NCBI GenBank assembly: GCA_007258455.2
Contig: VDFB02270651.1
Coordinates: 704,283,360 to 704,347,359 of the forward strand
DNA length: 64,000 nucleotides
From: Sequoia sempervirens
Taxonomy: Eukaryota > Streptophyta > Pinopsida > Cupressales > Cupressaceae
Direction: 5' to 3'
Below, piece after piece: positions 10,740 to 22,379 of the stretch. The notes below the pieces were generated by a model. It saw only the letters and a program-made list of their open reading frames with translations. It did not search any database and had not been told where the DNA came from. Both the position numbers and the translations under genes were made by a program. The stretch's first letter is position 1. Every line of letters starts with the position of its first letter.

Positions 10740-12137
10740 CTTCAAGATGGATTATTTTGGCTATAACTCATGCAACCTATGAGGTATCATGATGCTATGT
10801 TGCTAGCCCTAGTAGAGAGATGGGATGAAAACACATGTACCTTCCATCTTCCTATCGAGGAGATGACTATGACTCTAGAGGACATACACTGCATCCAATG
10901 GATTCCCATTTGAGGTGAGTGTGTACGCCTAGTAGAGGATAGATAATTTAGATAGATGAGGGATGATATCTTATATTGTCTAGAGCATCCTATCCATCAC
11001 TAAAGAATTTGTTTACGCATTGAGCTTAAATGGATTCTACATGCATGGATACCACTTTTATGATGGATCATGCTCACGAATATAGCACTCACACTAGTAC
11101 CAAATGACCGAGGAGGTCATTTAGATGGTGGAATTGTACATACTATCAGGAGCATGGAGGAGTAGAGGACCATCTATTCATGGGGTTGTAGTATGTTAAC
11201 CCATCTGCACTATGACTTGGGATGATTTGTATATGAGGATCTCAACAACATCATACATTGTACACTTCTATAGGTTTGGTACCTCAAGCATATCACATAT
11301 ACAAGATTGACAAGGTTTCCTACCATAGAAATGATGGAGTATCCATGGGAATTTAGTTATCCACTAAGATGACCATGGTAGGAGGGGGGTTTACTACACT
11401 GGTGGATTAGGTTTGATCGATTGGATGAGGATGATATCAGCTGGAGACCATATCACAAGATTCCCAAGTGGGTAGATGATAGGCATGAGCTATGTAGATT
11501 ATAGTTGGACCAATTTCTTCTAGGAAGACACGATTACATAGTGAAACCATTCTACTATGATTGTGTTATGAGGTAGTTTGGACACATCCAGGTACCACCA
11601 TAGACCAAACTGATGTACTGACGATCAACACAGTGTGCTTCCAGACCTAGGGACAGTCGTTGTCTCACTATCGAGGATGTATACATTAGTGGTTCAGAGG
11701 ATGAGGACCTTAATATGCCCCCAATATTTGAGGTTGATGACATAGGTACATCTTAGTCCCACAATGGGTGGGTCATAGCATGACCAGCTACAGTCTTCCC
11801 TATACACCACCCTATAGGTCGCGCTGGACCTCTTTCGGGTCATAGAGAGGATAGAGATGATGAACAGGTAGACATGGATACAGATGATGCTGAAACCATA
11901 CCTGAAATCTTTCTAAGTTCAAATGAGGATGATGAGGATGAGGAAGAGGAGGAGGACGATGAGAATCGGTCTATGAGTGAGGATACCGATGAGGCAGAGG
12001 AGGATCCAATTGCCCTCGATAGGGTAGGCACACCACCTACCATATTCAATAGATCACATACCACAACCAGGTTAGAGATCCAAACACATGGGCATGGGGA
12101 GGCCAATACCTATAGGCCATCCACACCTCCAACATAA
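10740..12137 (+). pseudogene. Plant mobile domain (PMD)-like ORF, antisense to element G
   Basis: Plus-strand decayed reading frame. At about 10775-10920 it reads LLALVERWDENTCTFHLPIEEMTMTLEDIH in two adjoining stretches, the hallmark N-terminal part of the aminotransferase-like plant mobile domain found in MAIN/MAIL proteins and in several transposons. Near 11465-11590 it has a C-terminal PMD-like stretch (PKWVDDRHELCR, then YYDCVMR.FGHIQVPP). An intact acidic Glu/Asp-rich tail follows (11874-12137), possibly disordered. Many stops and frameshifts lie between, so it is a pseudogene. It lies between integrase and the PPT of G on the opposite strand. Tat-lineage elements are known to carry antisense extra ORFs there, so it is probably element-encoded rather than a captured host gene. 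Confidence 0.7.
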
Positions 12138-13378
12138 AAGGGGACCATTGTTGTATAGTCATACCCCAACTAGCGGATTGGGGATCCAGGTGATAATTTG
12201 ATATTTATCTTATTTCCTTATGTTTGTATCTTTTACGTATATGCTTTATATATGACTATGATGTTTTATTGATATTCTTATGATTTCTATCTTACAAGAT
12301 CCATGCGAGAGTGGCATGAGCTCTACCAGTGATTAATCACATAGGTAGTGCCTCCACTGTGCGTAGAGGATGATACACTTCTAGAGTAAATGCCCCCACC
12401 TTCTATGGGGAAACATGCAGACCTCTTCAAGTCAGTAGCGAGATTAGGCACATCATACGAGTGAGCCACAAGCCATGCCAACCAACTTTAGGTAGAGCTT
12501 TTAGTATTCCTAGCCTCCCGAGGTTCTACTGATAGTAGGAAAGAGGGTGACCGACAAGCAAAGATATCGAGGCTATAAGAGGAGCTTTTTAGGGTGTAGG
12601 AAAAGAAAGAGTAGATAGACTGAGGGCACGCCAAGGCACTCGTAAGAGAGGCAAGAGTATCTAGACTATTGGAGGGAATGTGGTTATCCCTAAGCCAGTC
12701 ACGATCGCATACTATTGTATTGTGATGACCATAGAGGTCACCATCCCTTGAGGGGTTTGGAAGTCATAGAGCTTATTAACATTGTATTTAGTGATGTATA
12801 TGTACCTAAAATTTTGATGATATATATATATATATATATAAAAGATGTTTGATGTTTGTTCTTTTATGATCTTGTGTTGAATTAAATGTCAATGTGATTT
12901 ATCAAATATCCTTTGTAAGAATATCTAATAAATATATCCATGATTTAATGTTTTATGTGATCTAATTAAACCATTTCCAATTTATGTTAGATGCTACATT
13001 GTAATTAAGTATGCTATGTTAACTTAAATACACCTCTAACAACTTTAAATGCATATAAGGATCTAAATTAACATAACAAACGTAAATTTTTTGAATAATA
13101 TGGAAACTAAAGTAATTATTCAAATCATTTAAACAATCACCCTAGAATCTAAGACACACACTATTATCTCGTGTCAAAGAATGAAGCAATGTGAGATAAA
13201 ATAGAACTATCCACTTAATCTAACAACACTGCTATAACACACTATTCAAAAGAGAGAATGCTATATGTAATTTTGACGTAGATGCATGACATTGATAGGT
13301 TCTTTTGGGGGTATACCATTCATTTCCATTAATGTGTAGGCTCTAAACCCATAATTTTACTTGAGGATGCAAGGTCCT
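12138..13378. other. Element G 3' internal region, non-coding, with TA microsatellite
   Basis: No gene seen. A (TA)n run lies at about 12821-12840. The stretch continues element G and ends at the GTCCT duplication where element E inserted. Confidence 0.5.
13374..13378. repeat. Target site duplication GTCCT of element E
   Basis: GTCCT lies immediately before the E 5' LTR and again at 18434-18438 immediately after its 3' LTR. It shows that E inserted into G as a unit. Confidence 0.92.
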
Positions 13379-13876
13379 TGTTGGTGTAAATAAGTATTTT
13401 ACTTATTACACTTTACTTAAGATTACTTAGGGAATGCATATCATTATAGGTTGCACTTGTGATACCTAGTTATTTGCATCTTGCATCTAGGTTTGTGCAT
13501 ACATTGAGAGATATGAGTTGGAAACTTAGGGAAGTGTGTGTAGGAGAAATTCCACTCTTTGTGGTGTGATCTAGTTATCATCTTTTTATCTCCACTTTTC
13601 ATGGCATGATAATTCCACTTTAGGTGGGTGATCCACCTTTCATGGAATTATCTAATATTTATTTCTACCTACCCTACACATGATTGGGACACTTGTCTCA
13701 TTCATGACCCTTCATTGTGTCCTAGCTTGCCTTTATAAGCAATCCTTGTACATACTTGTACTTGTATATCTTCATGCATATTGAGAATATAATCATCATA
13801 TTCTCTCATCTTCCCTCTCTCTTTTGTGATATCCTTGATCTCTTGATCCTATTGTTGCTTTTCATAAGTTCTTACA
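13379..13876 (+). repeat. Element E 5' LTR
   Basis: Begins TGTTGGTGTAAATAAG and ends CTTACA. It pairs with 17952-18433. Confidence 0.92.
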
Positions 13877-13890
13877 TTGTATCAGAGTGG
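13877..13890 (+). other. Element E primer-binding site
   Basis: TTGTATCAGAGTGG directly follows the 5' LTR. It differs at one position from TGGTATCAGAGTGG, the complement of the initiator-Met tRNA 3' end used by most plant copia elements. Confidence 0.85.
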
Positions 13891-15441
13891 TTGGAGGTTC
13901 TTTGCATAGCCATTGTTGGGAGATCTTAGCTCATGTGAAGGTGGTCAAGAGGAAAATCTGAGAGGCAACAACTTTTTAGTGAGTCCTAGAGCAGATCTGA
14001 CCTCAAATTCAAATTTAGAAGGATGTTTTTAGTTAGGATAGCCTTTTTTTTCATCAAAATCCAACACGAGGAGCTTTAGATCGAAAAAATTTGCCAATTT
14101 GGGTATTTTTTCAATTTTCTGAATTTGTCTATAGTTCTAAAAAAAATTATTTTCTACGAAAAAAAAATTAGTTGAAATTTTGAAATTTCTGTATCGACTA
14201 AATTTATTATAGAATTTTTATTGAAAAAAAAAGAAAAGAAAAGAAATTTATTCATTCACAGATTTTTTGTATTGTAAACGTTTTTTTATAAAAAAAGGAA
14301 AAAAAAATTGTAATTGTTTTTTATTTTTATAAATAAAAAAATAAAAACAAAATAGAAGCATAAAAATATTCTGTGTACAAACCTTGTGCAGTAGGGTACA
14401 ACAGGTACCACTGATGCCAGCATATGAAGGGCCCCACCAGCGTCGACAATCATGCCAGGTCTTTAAAATCCCAGCGATATCCTAAGAATATTCGGCGACC
14501 TTTAATTCTTCAACAATGACATCACATAAAATCTGACATCAGTACAAGAACTTCTGATGGACTTCTCTTCGAAATTTGATGCTTTTTCTTCAAAAATTGG
14601 AAATCTTCATAGAAATCCGATGATAGAATATTCTGGGCTCAAAAGCATGTTCTGTCAAACTGCGTGGCAAGCGATGACAACCACATAAATGTCAAATTTC
14701 TGCTCAACTTCAGCAGAATATTCCTTCGGCAGGGAGAATATTCTTTTTTGACGGGTATACAACCATCAAATTTAGGCCCGTGTTCTGATGACATCAGCAG
14801 TCTAAATTTTTTTTGCCCCTCACCAATGGAGTTTTCAATTTTGTAGCTCAACTTCATAGACCCATATGTTGCTCATTTTAGCTCCTTTTTCTGAGATTTT
14901 TTTTTTGATTTGGGAAAATTTTTCATGTACTTCATAGCCATGTGCTTGGTTTCTAATTTTGGTGGACATATTTTCCATAATTTATAGTTTTTCAATACTA
15001 TACCTGTCCAATCCTCATTTATGCAACTTTCGGGGCTCCGTACAGGCACATACAAACTCCTTTTCAAGTGCCAACTTTTTGAAAGTGCATGATTTTTCGT
15101 CTACTTATTGAATATGCAATCAATTTGAAGTGATATTGAGTGGATTTTTTACTTTCAGCATATGGTCTTTTTTGGCCTATTTGGCACTTGTATTGCATAG
15201 ATCTGAATTTAGGTCTTTGCTTATTTGTTCTAGTTTGTTCTTAGTCTATTTGTGGAAATTTGTAAATCATAAATAATAAGTCCACTTAGCCAAGTTGCAA
15301 GTGGCCTATTGTACACACACTAAATTATAAAGTGCCAAAATCATCTTTTTTGGGGGGGGGTAGTACTTTGATTGAGTGATTTTGGGGGGGTGTCTCTTGT
15401 GTGATTGTTCCTATTTCTCTCGTGTGCTCTTTCATTCCATC
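13891..15441 (+). other. Element E leader with repeated AGAATATTC palindromes
   Basis: A 1.5-kb region before gag without a supported ORF. It includes an A/T-rich stretch (about 14040-14360) and four palindromes AGAATATTCN at 14485, 14625, 14715 and 14735. These fit the paired nGAAn/nTTCn core of a heat-shock element. Whether they act as such is unknown. Confidence 0.55.
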
Positions 15442-16295
15442 ATGGGTTCATCTAAAGTTCCACTCTTAACTACACATAATTATGCTACATGGAAAGTATG
15501 TGCATGGAGTAAACTAATGGAAAAAGGTTTAATTTACTACATTGATGGAACAATAACTGCATCTTCAGATCCTAAGGAAGATCCAACTGCATATATGGAT
15601 TGGCTCACTAAAAATTCTATGGCATTGGGTACACTAAGAAAGTTCATTTCAGATGATCTCATTTTCCATGTTGATAAATGTACTACAACCAAAGAAGCTT
15701 GGGATAAGCTTGCTACTTTGTATGACAAGGTTGATAAGGTTAAGGGATACAAGCTTGAACATGATCTCCTAATCCTTGATCCCAAGGATTTTGACACCAT
15801 TCAAGATTATCTCACTAAGGAAAATGAGCTAAGAGACAACTAAAGGATTGTGGTATTGAGAAAGAGGATGATTAATTGGTCTTCAACTTTTTGGACAAGC
15901 TTCAAGTTGAGTATGCACCCTTTGTTTCAAGTTTTCAGACTCAAAGATTGACAATAAGAAATTTCACATCACCATCTTTTGAGGCTCTCACAGATCTTTT
16001 GATTCTTGAGAAAAATAAGTTGATGAAAATGGGAATTCTCAAGTCTTCAACTTCAAGAGCATTGGTGGTCAATCATGGAAACAACAAGCAAGGCAAAGGG
16101 AAAGACCAAAAGCAATCTTCATCAAAGCCACAAGGAGAGAAAAAAAAATCCACTCCTCCATAACAAGTTTCATCATCATCTTCTTCAAAGAAGTACAACT
16201 ATTCAAGCAAGAGGGAGCAACCAACATGTGCATGTGCATATTGCAAAAATATTGGTCATGAAGAGCATCATTGTCATGTTAATCAAATTGATGAG
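15442..16295 (+). pseudogene. Element E copia gag
   Basis: Starts at the ATG of MGSSKVPLLTTHNYATWK, chosen over the upstream in-frame ATG because copia gag proteins start with such a short segment before the conserved NY..W. It has the UBN2 gag core (KEAWDKLATLYDK, about residues 90-102) and a basic, Ser/Lys-rich linker. An intact CCHC zinc knuckle follows (CAYCKNIGHEEHHC, about 16231-16275). Stop codons near 15841 and 15874, a frame change and a stop at 16161 break the frame. The parts are otherwise well preserved, in keeping with a recent insertion. Gag forms the virus-like particle in the cytoplasm. Confidence 0.85.
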
Positions 16296-17495
16296 TTGAA
16301 AAGCATCCTTAAGAAGAACAACATCAACTTTCCAGCTGCATATCAAGAGAAGAACTTGTATTCTTCCACTTCTTCTTCTAAGGGAAAAGGTACAACTCTC
16401 ATGGAAAAAACATCAAGCTCCTCTCCTTCTACATCATCTCAACATGAGACACGCAAGGGGCAAGCATTTCTTACAGTTGGAGATTCCAATTCAGATTGGT
16501 GGATCCTTGATTCAGGAGCTTCACATCATATGACTTCTTCCAAGGATATGTTCCCTTCATTTGATTCTTGTTCATCACCACCCATTTTGATGGCCAACAA
16601 TGCTTCCTTGGCAGTTTGTGGGAAGGGGTCTATTGACATTGAAGGTGGAGAATTTAATGATGTTCTATGTGTGCCTACTTTTTCAAGGAACATCCTTTCC
16701 ATCTATTAGATTACACATAGTGGTACAGGAAAGAGTGTAGAGTTCACACCAGATTTTGTCATTGTTCGATATTTGCATAGCAGGGCTCTTGTTGCAGTTG
16801 GGGAGGTTGATAATCGTTCTCAGTTCTACACCTCATATTTTGCTCCTATTGATGATTCAGTTCACCCTAGTGTGGAAACAATTGAGGAGAATGAGTATGG
16901 TTACTTGAATCTTGGAGTGCTTACTACTCCTGAGGTTCTTGAACCTATTATTGATATTCCATCTCCTACATTGACTGATGTACTTGATGATACTTGTGTT
17001 CTGCCAGTTTCAATGCCTTGTGATTTAGTACAACAATGCATACCTTGACTTCCAACAATAGTTTCATGGGATGACTACTTGACAGACATTGGTAGCTTGT
17101 TTGTGGAGTCGTACATTATAGATGTGGGAGATAGATTTGATTACTTACATCTTCTCTTTGATGAAGGTGATTCTTCTTCAATTGTTGCGAGGGAACACTC
17201 TGACCCTCCTTTACATGATCAGTCTTTCGATGTTGATGTGATTGTGGATGCATATGTACAACAGTTGGAGGAGGTCACTTTCTCTCTTGAGGAAACACTT
17301 GCGTCTTTGGAGTATGTTCTACCTTCATCCTTGCTAGATCTTGAGTTGTCTTTTTCAGCAGATGGGAGTGTTGTTGCAAAGGGTTTCTCACAGGTTCCAG
17401 GAAGTGAATATACTGTGACCATTTCACTTGCCATTGCAGCTTCACATGGTTTGGGAAAGGCACCTTTCAGTATCAATATTGGGAACTTGGAGTAG
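16296..17495 (+). pseudogene. Element E protease plus pol remnant
   Basis: The protease core is intact: WWILDSGASHHMTSS at about 16497-16541, with the catalytic D-S-G, and the downstream segment ends NILSIY before a TAG where copia elements usually have Gln. After that, an Asp/Glu-rich stretch of unknown nature (16773-17370) stands where GAG-pre-integrase, integrase and RT should be. Only a short RT-like piece, VVAKGFSQVPGSEYT (about 17370-17415), survives. The missing core looks like a large internal deletion, possibly with unrelated filler. Confidence 0.8.
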
Positions 17496-17936
17496 ATTTC
17501 AAAGACTCCTTACATTTTTAGGGTTCTTTCTTCTTCACTTGTGGATTGGGGAGACTTCATTCATGCACCTTTGGTATTATTTCTTCCTGAGGGGAGGAAC
17601 GTTGTTCAACACTTTTGGAGCAGCTTCTTCATTCCTTCTCGAGCATCTTCCATGGGTGAACATTGTACATTAAGGGAGGGCTATGTTTTCTCTTTTCTTC
17701 TTCTCTTTCATGGGGGGGATTTTTCCTCATTTTGGGGTTTTTTCCTTCTCCATTTGTACATTCATTGTTTTTCTTCTCTCTTTTGACGGGGAGTTTTTCC
17801 CATGAGGTTTTCTCCCTTTCCTTGCTTGTGAGAGATTGCATTGCATTTGTACATGGGTACCTAACATGGCCTAGTTGTTGGGACCCATCTTTCATCTTAT
17901 CTTACATGGTTAGCTTGAGTCTTCATTCCCCAAGTT
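17496..17936 (+). other. Element E 3' untranslated region, no gene
   Basis: T-rich stretch between the pol remnant and the purine tract, with several G runs. No supported reading frame. Confidence 0.55.
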
Positions 17937-17951
17937 GCACTTAAGGGGGGG
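17937..17951 (+). other. Element E polypurine tract
   Basis: Contains AAGGGGGGG shortly before the 3' LTR start at 17952, the expected plus-strand primer position. Confidence 0.8.
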
Positions 17952-18433
17952 TGTTGGTGTAAATAAGTATTTTACTTATTACACTTTACTTAAGCTTACT
18001 TAGGGAATGCATATCATTATAGGTTGCACTTGTGATACCTAGTTATTTGCATCTTGCATCTAGGTCTATGCATACATTGAGAGATATGAGTTGGACACTT
18101 AGGGAAGTGTGTGTAGGAGAAATTCCACTCTTTGTGGTGTGATCTAGTTATCATCATTTTATCTCCACTTTTTGTGGCATGATAATTCCACTTTAGGTGG
18201 GTGATCCACCTTTCATGGAATTATCTAATATTTCTTTCTACCTACCCTACACATGATTGGGACACTTGTCTCATTCATGCCCCTTCATTGTGTCCTAGCT
18301 TTCCTTTATAAGCAAGCCTTGTACATCTTCATGCATATTGAGAATACAGTCATCATATTCTCTCATCTTCTCTCTGTCTTTTGTGCTATCCTTGATCTCT
18401 TGATCCTGTTGTTTATTTTCATAAGTTCTTATA
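17952..18433 (+). repeat. Element E 3' LTR
   Basis: Partner of 13379-13876. It begins TGTTGGTGTAAATAAG and ends CTTATA (TA for CA). The main differences are scattered substitutions and one small deletion. Confidence 0.92.
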
Positions 18434-18599
18434 GTCCTAACCAATTAGGGCTGAATTTTCCTTTTTCATTCAAGAGAGCATTGACATTTTGTTGATTTTA
18501 ATAAACACTAAGTTACCCTTATTAAATTCACGAGGGATGCAATTATCATTGTCACTACATTGTATTCTGTTGGAATAAGCTTGAAGATGTTCAAGAGAA

Positions 18600-19390
18600 T
18601 TGATACACTACTCATCAAGCATTTCAAGTTGATGCAATTGTTGTTCCTTAAAAGTAGTATCATCAATAAGCCCTTTAAGAGAAATTGTCAGAGAAGGAAA
18701 TTCTAATTCTAAGGGAATTATTGCTTTAGCACCATAAACAAGGTTATAGGGAGTGTTTCCAGTAGATGTTCTAACACTTGTATGATAAGCCCATAACACA
18801 TAAGTTAGTTGAGTATGCCAATCTTTATTATGTTTACTTACTATTTTTCGTAGAATTTTTTCAATAATCTTGTTAGTCGATTCCGCTTATCCATTTGATT
18901 GTGGATAGTATGGTGTTGAAAAGTGACATTGAATATTGAATGTTTCCAAAATTTCTTCACCTCATTGTTCTTAAATGAAGTTCCATTATCGAAAACTAAT
19001 GTGGAAGGGAGACCAAAGCGAGCAATAATATGTTCCAATATGAAATGACATATTGCGTCAATTTTCGTTTAATGAAGAGGGATAGCTTCTACCTATTTTT
19101 GAAGTAGTCAATTGCAGTAATGATAAAGGTGTGTCCAGAAGAAGAAAGTGGTGATATCTTTCCAATGAGATCCAAACCCCAAACCGAGAATGGACAAATA
19201 GGAACTTGGGCACGAAGCTTAAAAGTAGAAGCATGAATCAAATTTTTATGTTCTTGACATTTGTGATATTTCTTGACATATACAAAGCAATCTTGCTCCA
19301 TTTGTCTCCAATAACATCCTATATGAACCAATTTTTTAACTAACAATCTTCCTCCAAAATGTCCCCCACAAGAACCCACATGAGCTTCTT
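18600..19390 (-). pseudogene. Element G integrase
   Basis: Ty3-type integrase on the minus strand, broken by a stop and frameshifts. From 19380 down: a zinc-binding region with the HHCC-type YHKCQEHK end, then the DDE core with the first Asp in ITAIDYF and the second in VFDNGTSFKN. The Glu lies in a PQSNG.AESTNK context that is reached only after a frame change (about 18890). The C-terminal part (18799-18608) reads WAYHTSVRTSTGNTPYNLVYG, a conserved Ty3 motif. All three catalytic residues are therefore still encoded. No chromodomain is visible, as expected for a non-chromovirus lineage. Confidence 0.85.
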
Positions 19391-19529
19391 CAAGTGCTAT
19401 AGGGATTTTAGATTGTTTAAGGAATCTAAGTAAAAGACCATTAAATGTTCTTCTATAGAAAATTTCTGCAAGGATTATATAATTAGATGCAAGTTTTTGA
19501 AGATGATCTCAAGTGTTCTTTGTTGTAGG

Positions 19530-21310
19530 CTAAGGAAAGGTGCCATCTTTTAAATAGTTAAATATCATTGTATACCATTCATTAGAGTTTTCAGTATTGG
19601 TTGATAAAAATTCTTTGCTTTTATCCTCCATCGATGGTTTAAGGATCATTTGAACTGTAAATGTGAAATCAGTGAGATGATCTTTGAGAGTTACAAGGGA
19701 AGCATCGCTTGCTATTGCATCTGCATGTGGATTATACTTTTGTGGCATGTTGTCGATCATATATGATTCAAATTTGAATAAATATGTCATTGTGGGGTCT
19801 CTATATTGAATGAGCTTATCATATTTTTCTTGATATGAACCATTTATCAATTTAATAATTAAGAGGGAATCACCACATATAGAAATGTGTTTGATATTTA
19901 ATGCTAATGTTGTGATATTTAATGATAATGTTGCATGTATTCCAGCTATTAAAGCTTCATACTATGTAGTGTTATTTGTACATAGGAAATTTAAATGAAA
20001 AGATAAGGGAATAAGCTTACCTGAAGGAGGAATTAATATAACCGCTACCCTAGAGCTATTTCAACACATAGAACCATCAAAATACAACTCCCATGTTTCC
20101 TTGTCTTTATGAATATTCAACACATTCTCATCGGGGAATGAGTCTATATTAGGTAATGCTAGGGGATAGGGAGCATCAACTAATTGGTCAATCAAAGCTT
20201 ATCCTTTAATTTCATTTTGAGAGGAAAATTTAAGATCAAACTTAGTTAACAACATAACCCACTTAGCTAAGCATCCAGATAAATTTGTTTTAGCAAAAAG
20301 GTGTTTTAAAGGATCAAACTTTGTCATCAGATGGATTTCAACATTCAATAAGTAATGTCTCAATTTACTAGTAGCAAACACAAGAGGTAAACATTATTTT
20401 TCTATTGTTGTATATCATGTCTCATAATCAATCAAAGTTCAACGTATGTAATAAACAAGATGTTCCTTACCATTGTCATCTTGTTGAGCCAACAATGTTG
20501 TGAGAGCATGGGCCGATGTTGTTGTGTAAAGGATAAATCATTTGTTTTGCATAATAGGTTGTAAAATAGGTGGAGTCGCAAGATAATATTTCAAACTCTA
20601 AAAATCTTGTTTAGAATCCTCATTCCAATTAAACTAAACCTTTTTCTTGAGTTGTGAATGGTAATGCTTGATCCACTAAGGATGCTAAAAAATGATAGAT
20701 AACTTGAATTCTTCCTTGTAAAGTGTGTAATTGAGAAATGTTTGTAGGAGGTGGCATGTTAATGATAGAATCAATTTTCTTTGTGTCCACCTCAATGCCT
20801 CTATGAGATACTATAAAACCTAAAAAAATTCCACAATCTACACCAAAGAGACACTTTTTTAGGTTCAATATCATGTTATATTTTTGCATACTCTCAAATA
20901 TTTTTTCAAAGAATATGCATGTTTTCTTGTCGAGTTAAAGATTTTGCTAGAATATCATCAACACAATCTTTCAAAATCTTATGTATGTAATCATGAAATA
21001 TCAATGTCATAGCTCTTTGATATGTTGCATCTATGTTCTTTAATCCAAAAGGAATGACTACCAAGAAAATTGTTCCCCAAGCTATAGTAAATGTTGTCTT
21101 GTATTGATCTTGAGGGTTGATAAATATTTTGATTGTATCCATAAAATTTGTCCATACAGGACAATAAAACATGTTTGATAGTGGAATCTACTATCATGTC
21201 AATATTAGGAAGGGGAAAATCATCTTTTAAAGATGATTTATTCAAATCACGAAAGTCTGTATACATCCTAATATGATTGTCAGGTTTCACAACTGCAACA
21301 ATGTTCAAGA
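19530..21310 (-). pseudogene. Element G reverse transcriptase and RNase H
   Basis: Minus-strand RT from about 21308 (VVKPDNHIRMYTDFRDLNK, the typical R-M-C-V-D-Y-R-D-L-N region) to about 20629. The catalytic box reads CVDD instead of the usual YVDD (about 20950). A conserved downstream stretch is KKCLFGVDCGIFLGFIVS. RNase H follows with TSKLRHYLLNVEIHLMTKFDPLKHLF (about 20381-20300) and continues to about 19530. Multiple stops and frameshifts make it inactive. Confidence 0.85.
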
Positions 21311-21639
21311 TCCAAGGAGAATAATCAATAGGTCATATAAAACCAGCTTCAAGTAGTTTCTCAATCTCAACCAATAAAGCTATCTTAGGATTCATCTTTC
21401 ATATTTTTTGTCACACCGATTTAGCATCCTCTGCGAGGAATATGTTGTGTGTTACTATCTTAGCATCAATTCCCGGCATATCCGAATAAGTCCAAGTGAA
21501 GAGTTCATGAAAGTTATGAAGTAAAGTTGCATGGTCTTCTTGTTCATCTTCATCAAGGCACTTTCCTATTTGAATCACTTTTTCTTCATTAGTTGTCTAC
21601 ATTGGTATGTTGATTGTATCTCCCAAAGGAAGTGCATTT

Positions 21640-22250
21640 TGTTTCAGAATTTCAAGACTATATATTCTTTGTCCTTGTCACTTTCATTACTTTCCTTTTC
21701 TTCATCCACTTGTTTAGTACTAACTATAGCACATGTAACCCATTTATTTTTAGGAGTAAATGAATTATCATAAATTCTTAACATTTCTTTCAAGGCTTCA
21801 TCATCTTTAAAGTATTCAAATGATTCTTCACAAGTTGTATCAATCAATTCAAGATGCTTCAAGGTGAGAGTTGGTTTATTAGGATTACACATGATAGTGT
21901 TGATGTTGAGTGAGGGTATTTTCATTGCTTGCATTATTTTAGGACCCCCAAACCACTTTTCACTTCTTGTGTATTAGGCTCTATAGGAATACAAATGCCT
22001 TGTTCTTTCCTTCCACATCCTTTTCCACTATAACCAAGTTGTTTAATGAGCTCATAACCTCTTCCAGAAAGTCTCTCCATTTCTTTCAGTTTTGGTGGTT
22101 GTTGATAGTCTATCTCATCAAAGTTCATTGCATAGCTTGTGTCATCTTCTGGAGTAGATGAGGTAGATGGTTGTGAATTTTGTGTTGACATTACCATTGA
22201 TTGTTTTTTTTTTCAATTTTTTTTTTAATTTTGTATTCTCCCATGAATGT
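21640..22250 (-). pseudogene. Element G G-patch and protease-RT linker
   Basis: Minus-strand ORFs at 22197-21934 and 21934-21644. The first contains a glycine-rich G-patch-like segment (GRGYELIKQLGYSGKGCGRKEQG, shown here in two overlapping pieces of one run). G-patches occur between protease and RT in some plant Ty3 elements and retroviral relatives, where they are thought to bind nucleic acid. The second piece has no recognisable domain. Element F has the equivalent segment near 3110-3010. Confidence 0.65.
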
Positions 22251-22379
22251 TGGTTTGAAATCTAAGGAGCCCCAATCATCTTCTTGTAACTTAGTAAGTT
22301 CATCAATTTCCATCTCATAATCTTCCTCCTTCATAACTTCCATTTTTGTACATGATTTCAATACTTCCAAAGGATCCTA

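Larger units (their letters stand above)
13379..18433 (+). mobile_element. Element E: copia element with gag and protease but truncated pol
   Basis: Complete insertion with 498-bp and 482-bp LTRs, TSD GTCCT, a primer-binding site, a purine tract and a plus-strand gag-protease region. Integrase and nearly all of RT and RNase H are missing. Over the first 165 bases the LTRs differ at only about five positions by eye, far fewer than any other pair in the window, so this is the youngest insertion here. Moving without its own pol would need enzymes from a related copia element. Confidence 0.9.

Noticed and set aside
11840..12106. Serine-rich open frame on the minus strand
   Set aside because: It is the complement of the acidic GAT/GAG-codon tail of the PMD ORF; low-complexity shadow.
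17428..17944. Several overlapping hydrophobic or basic open frames, both strands
   Set aside because: Low-complexity T-rich 3' untranslated region of element E; no similarity and mutually overlapping.
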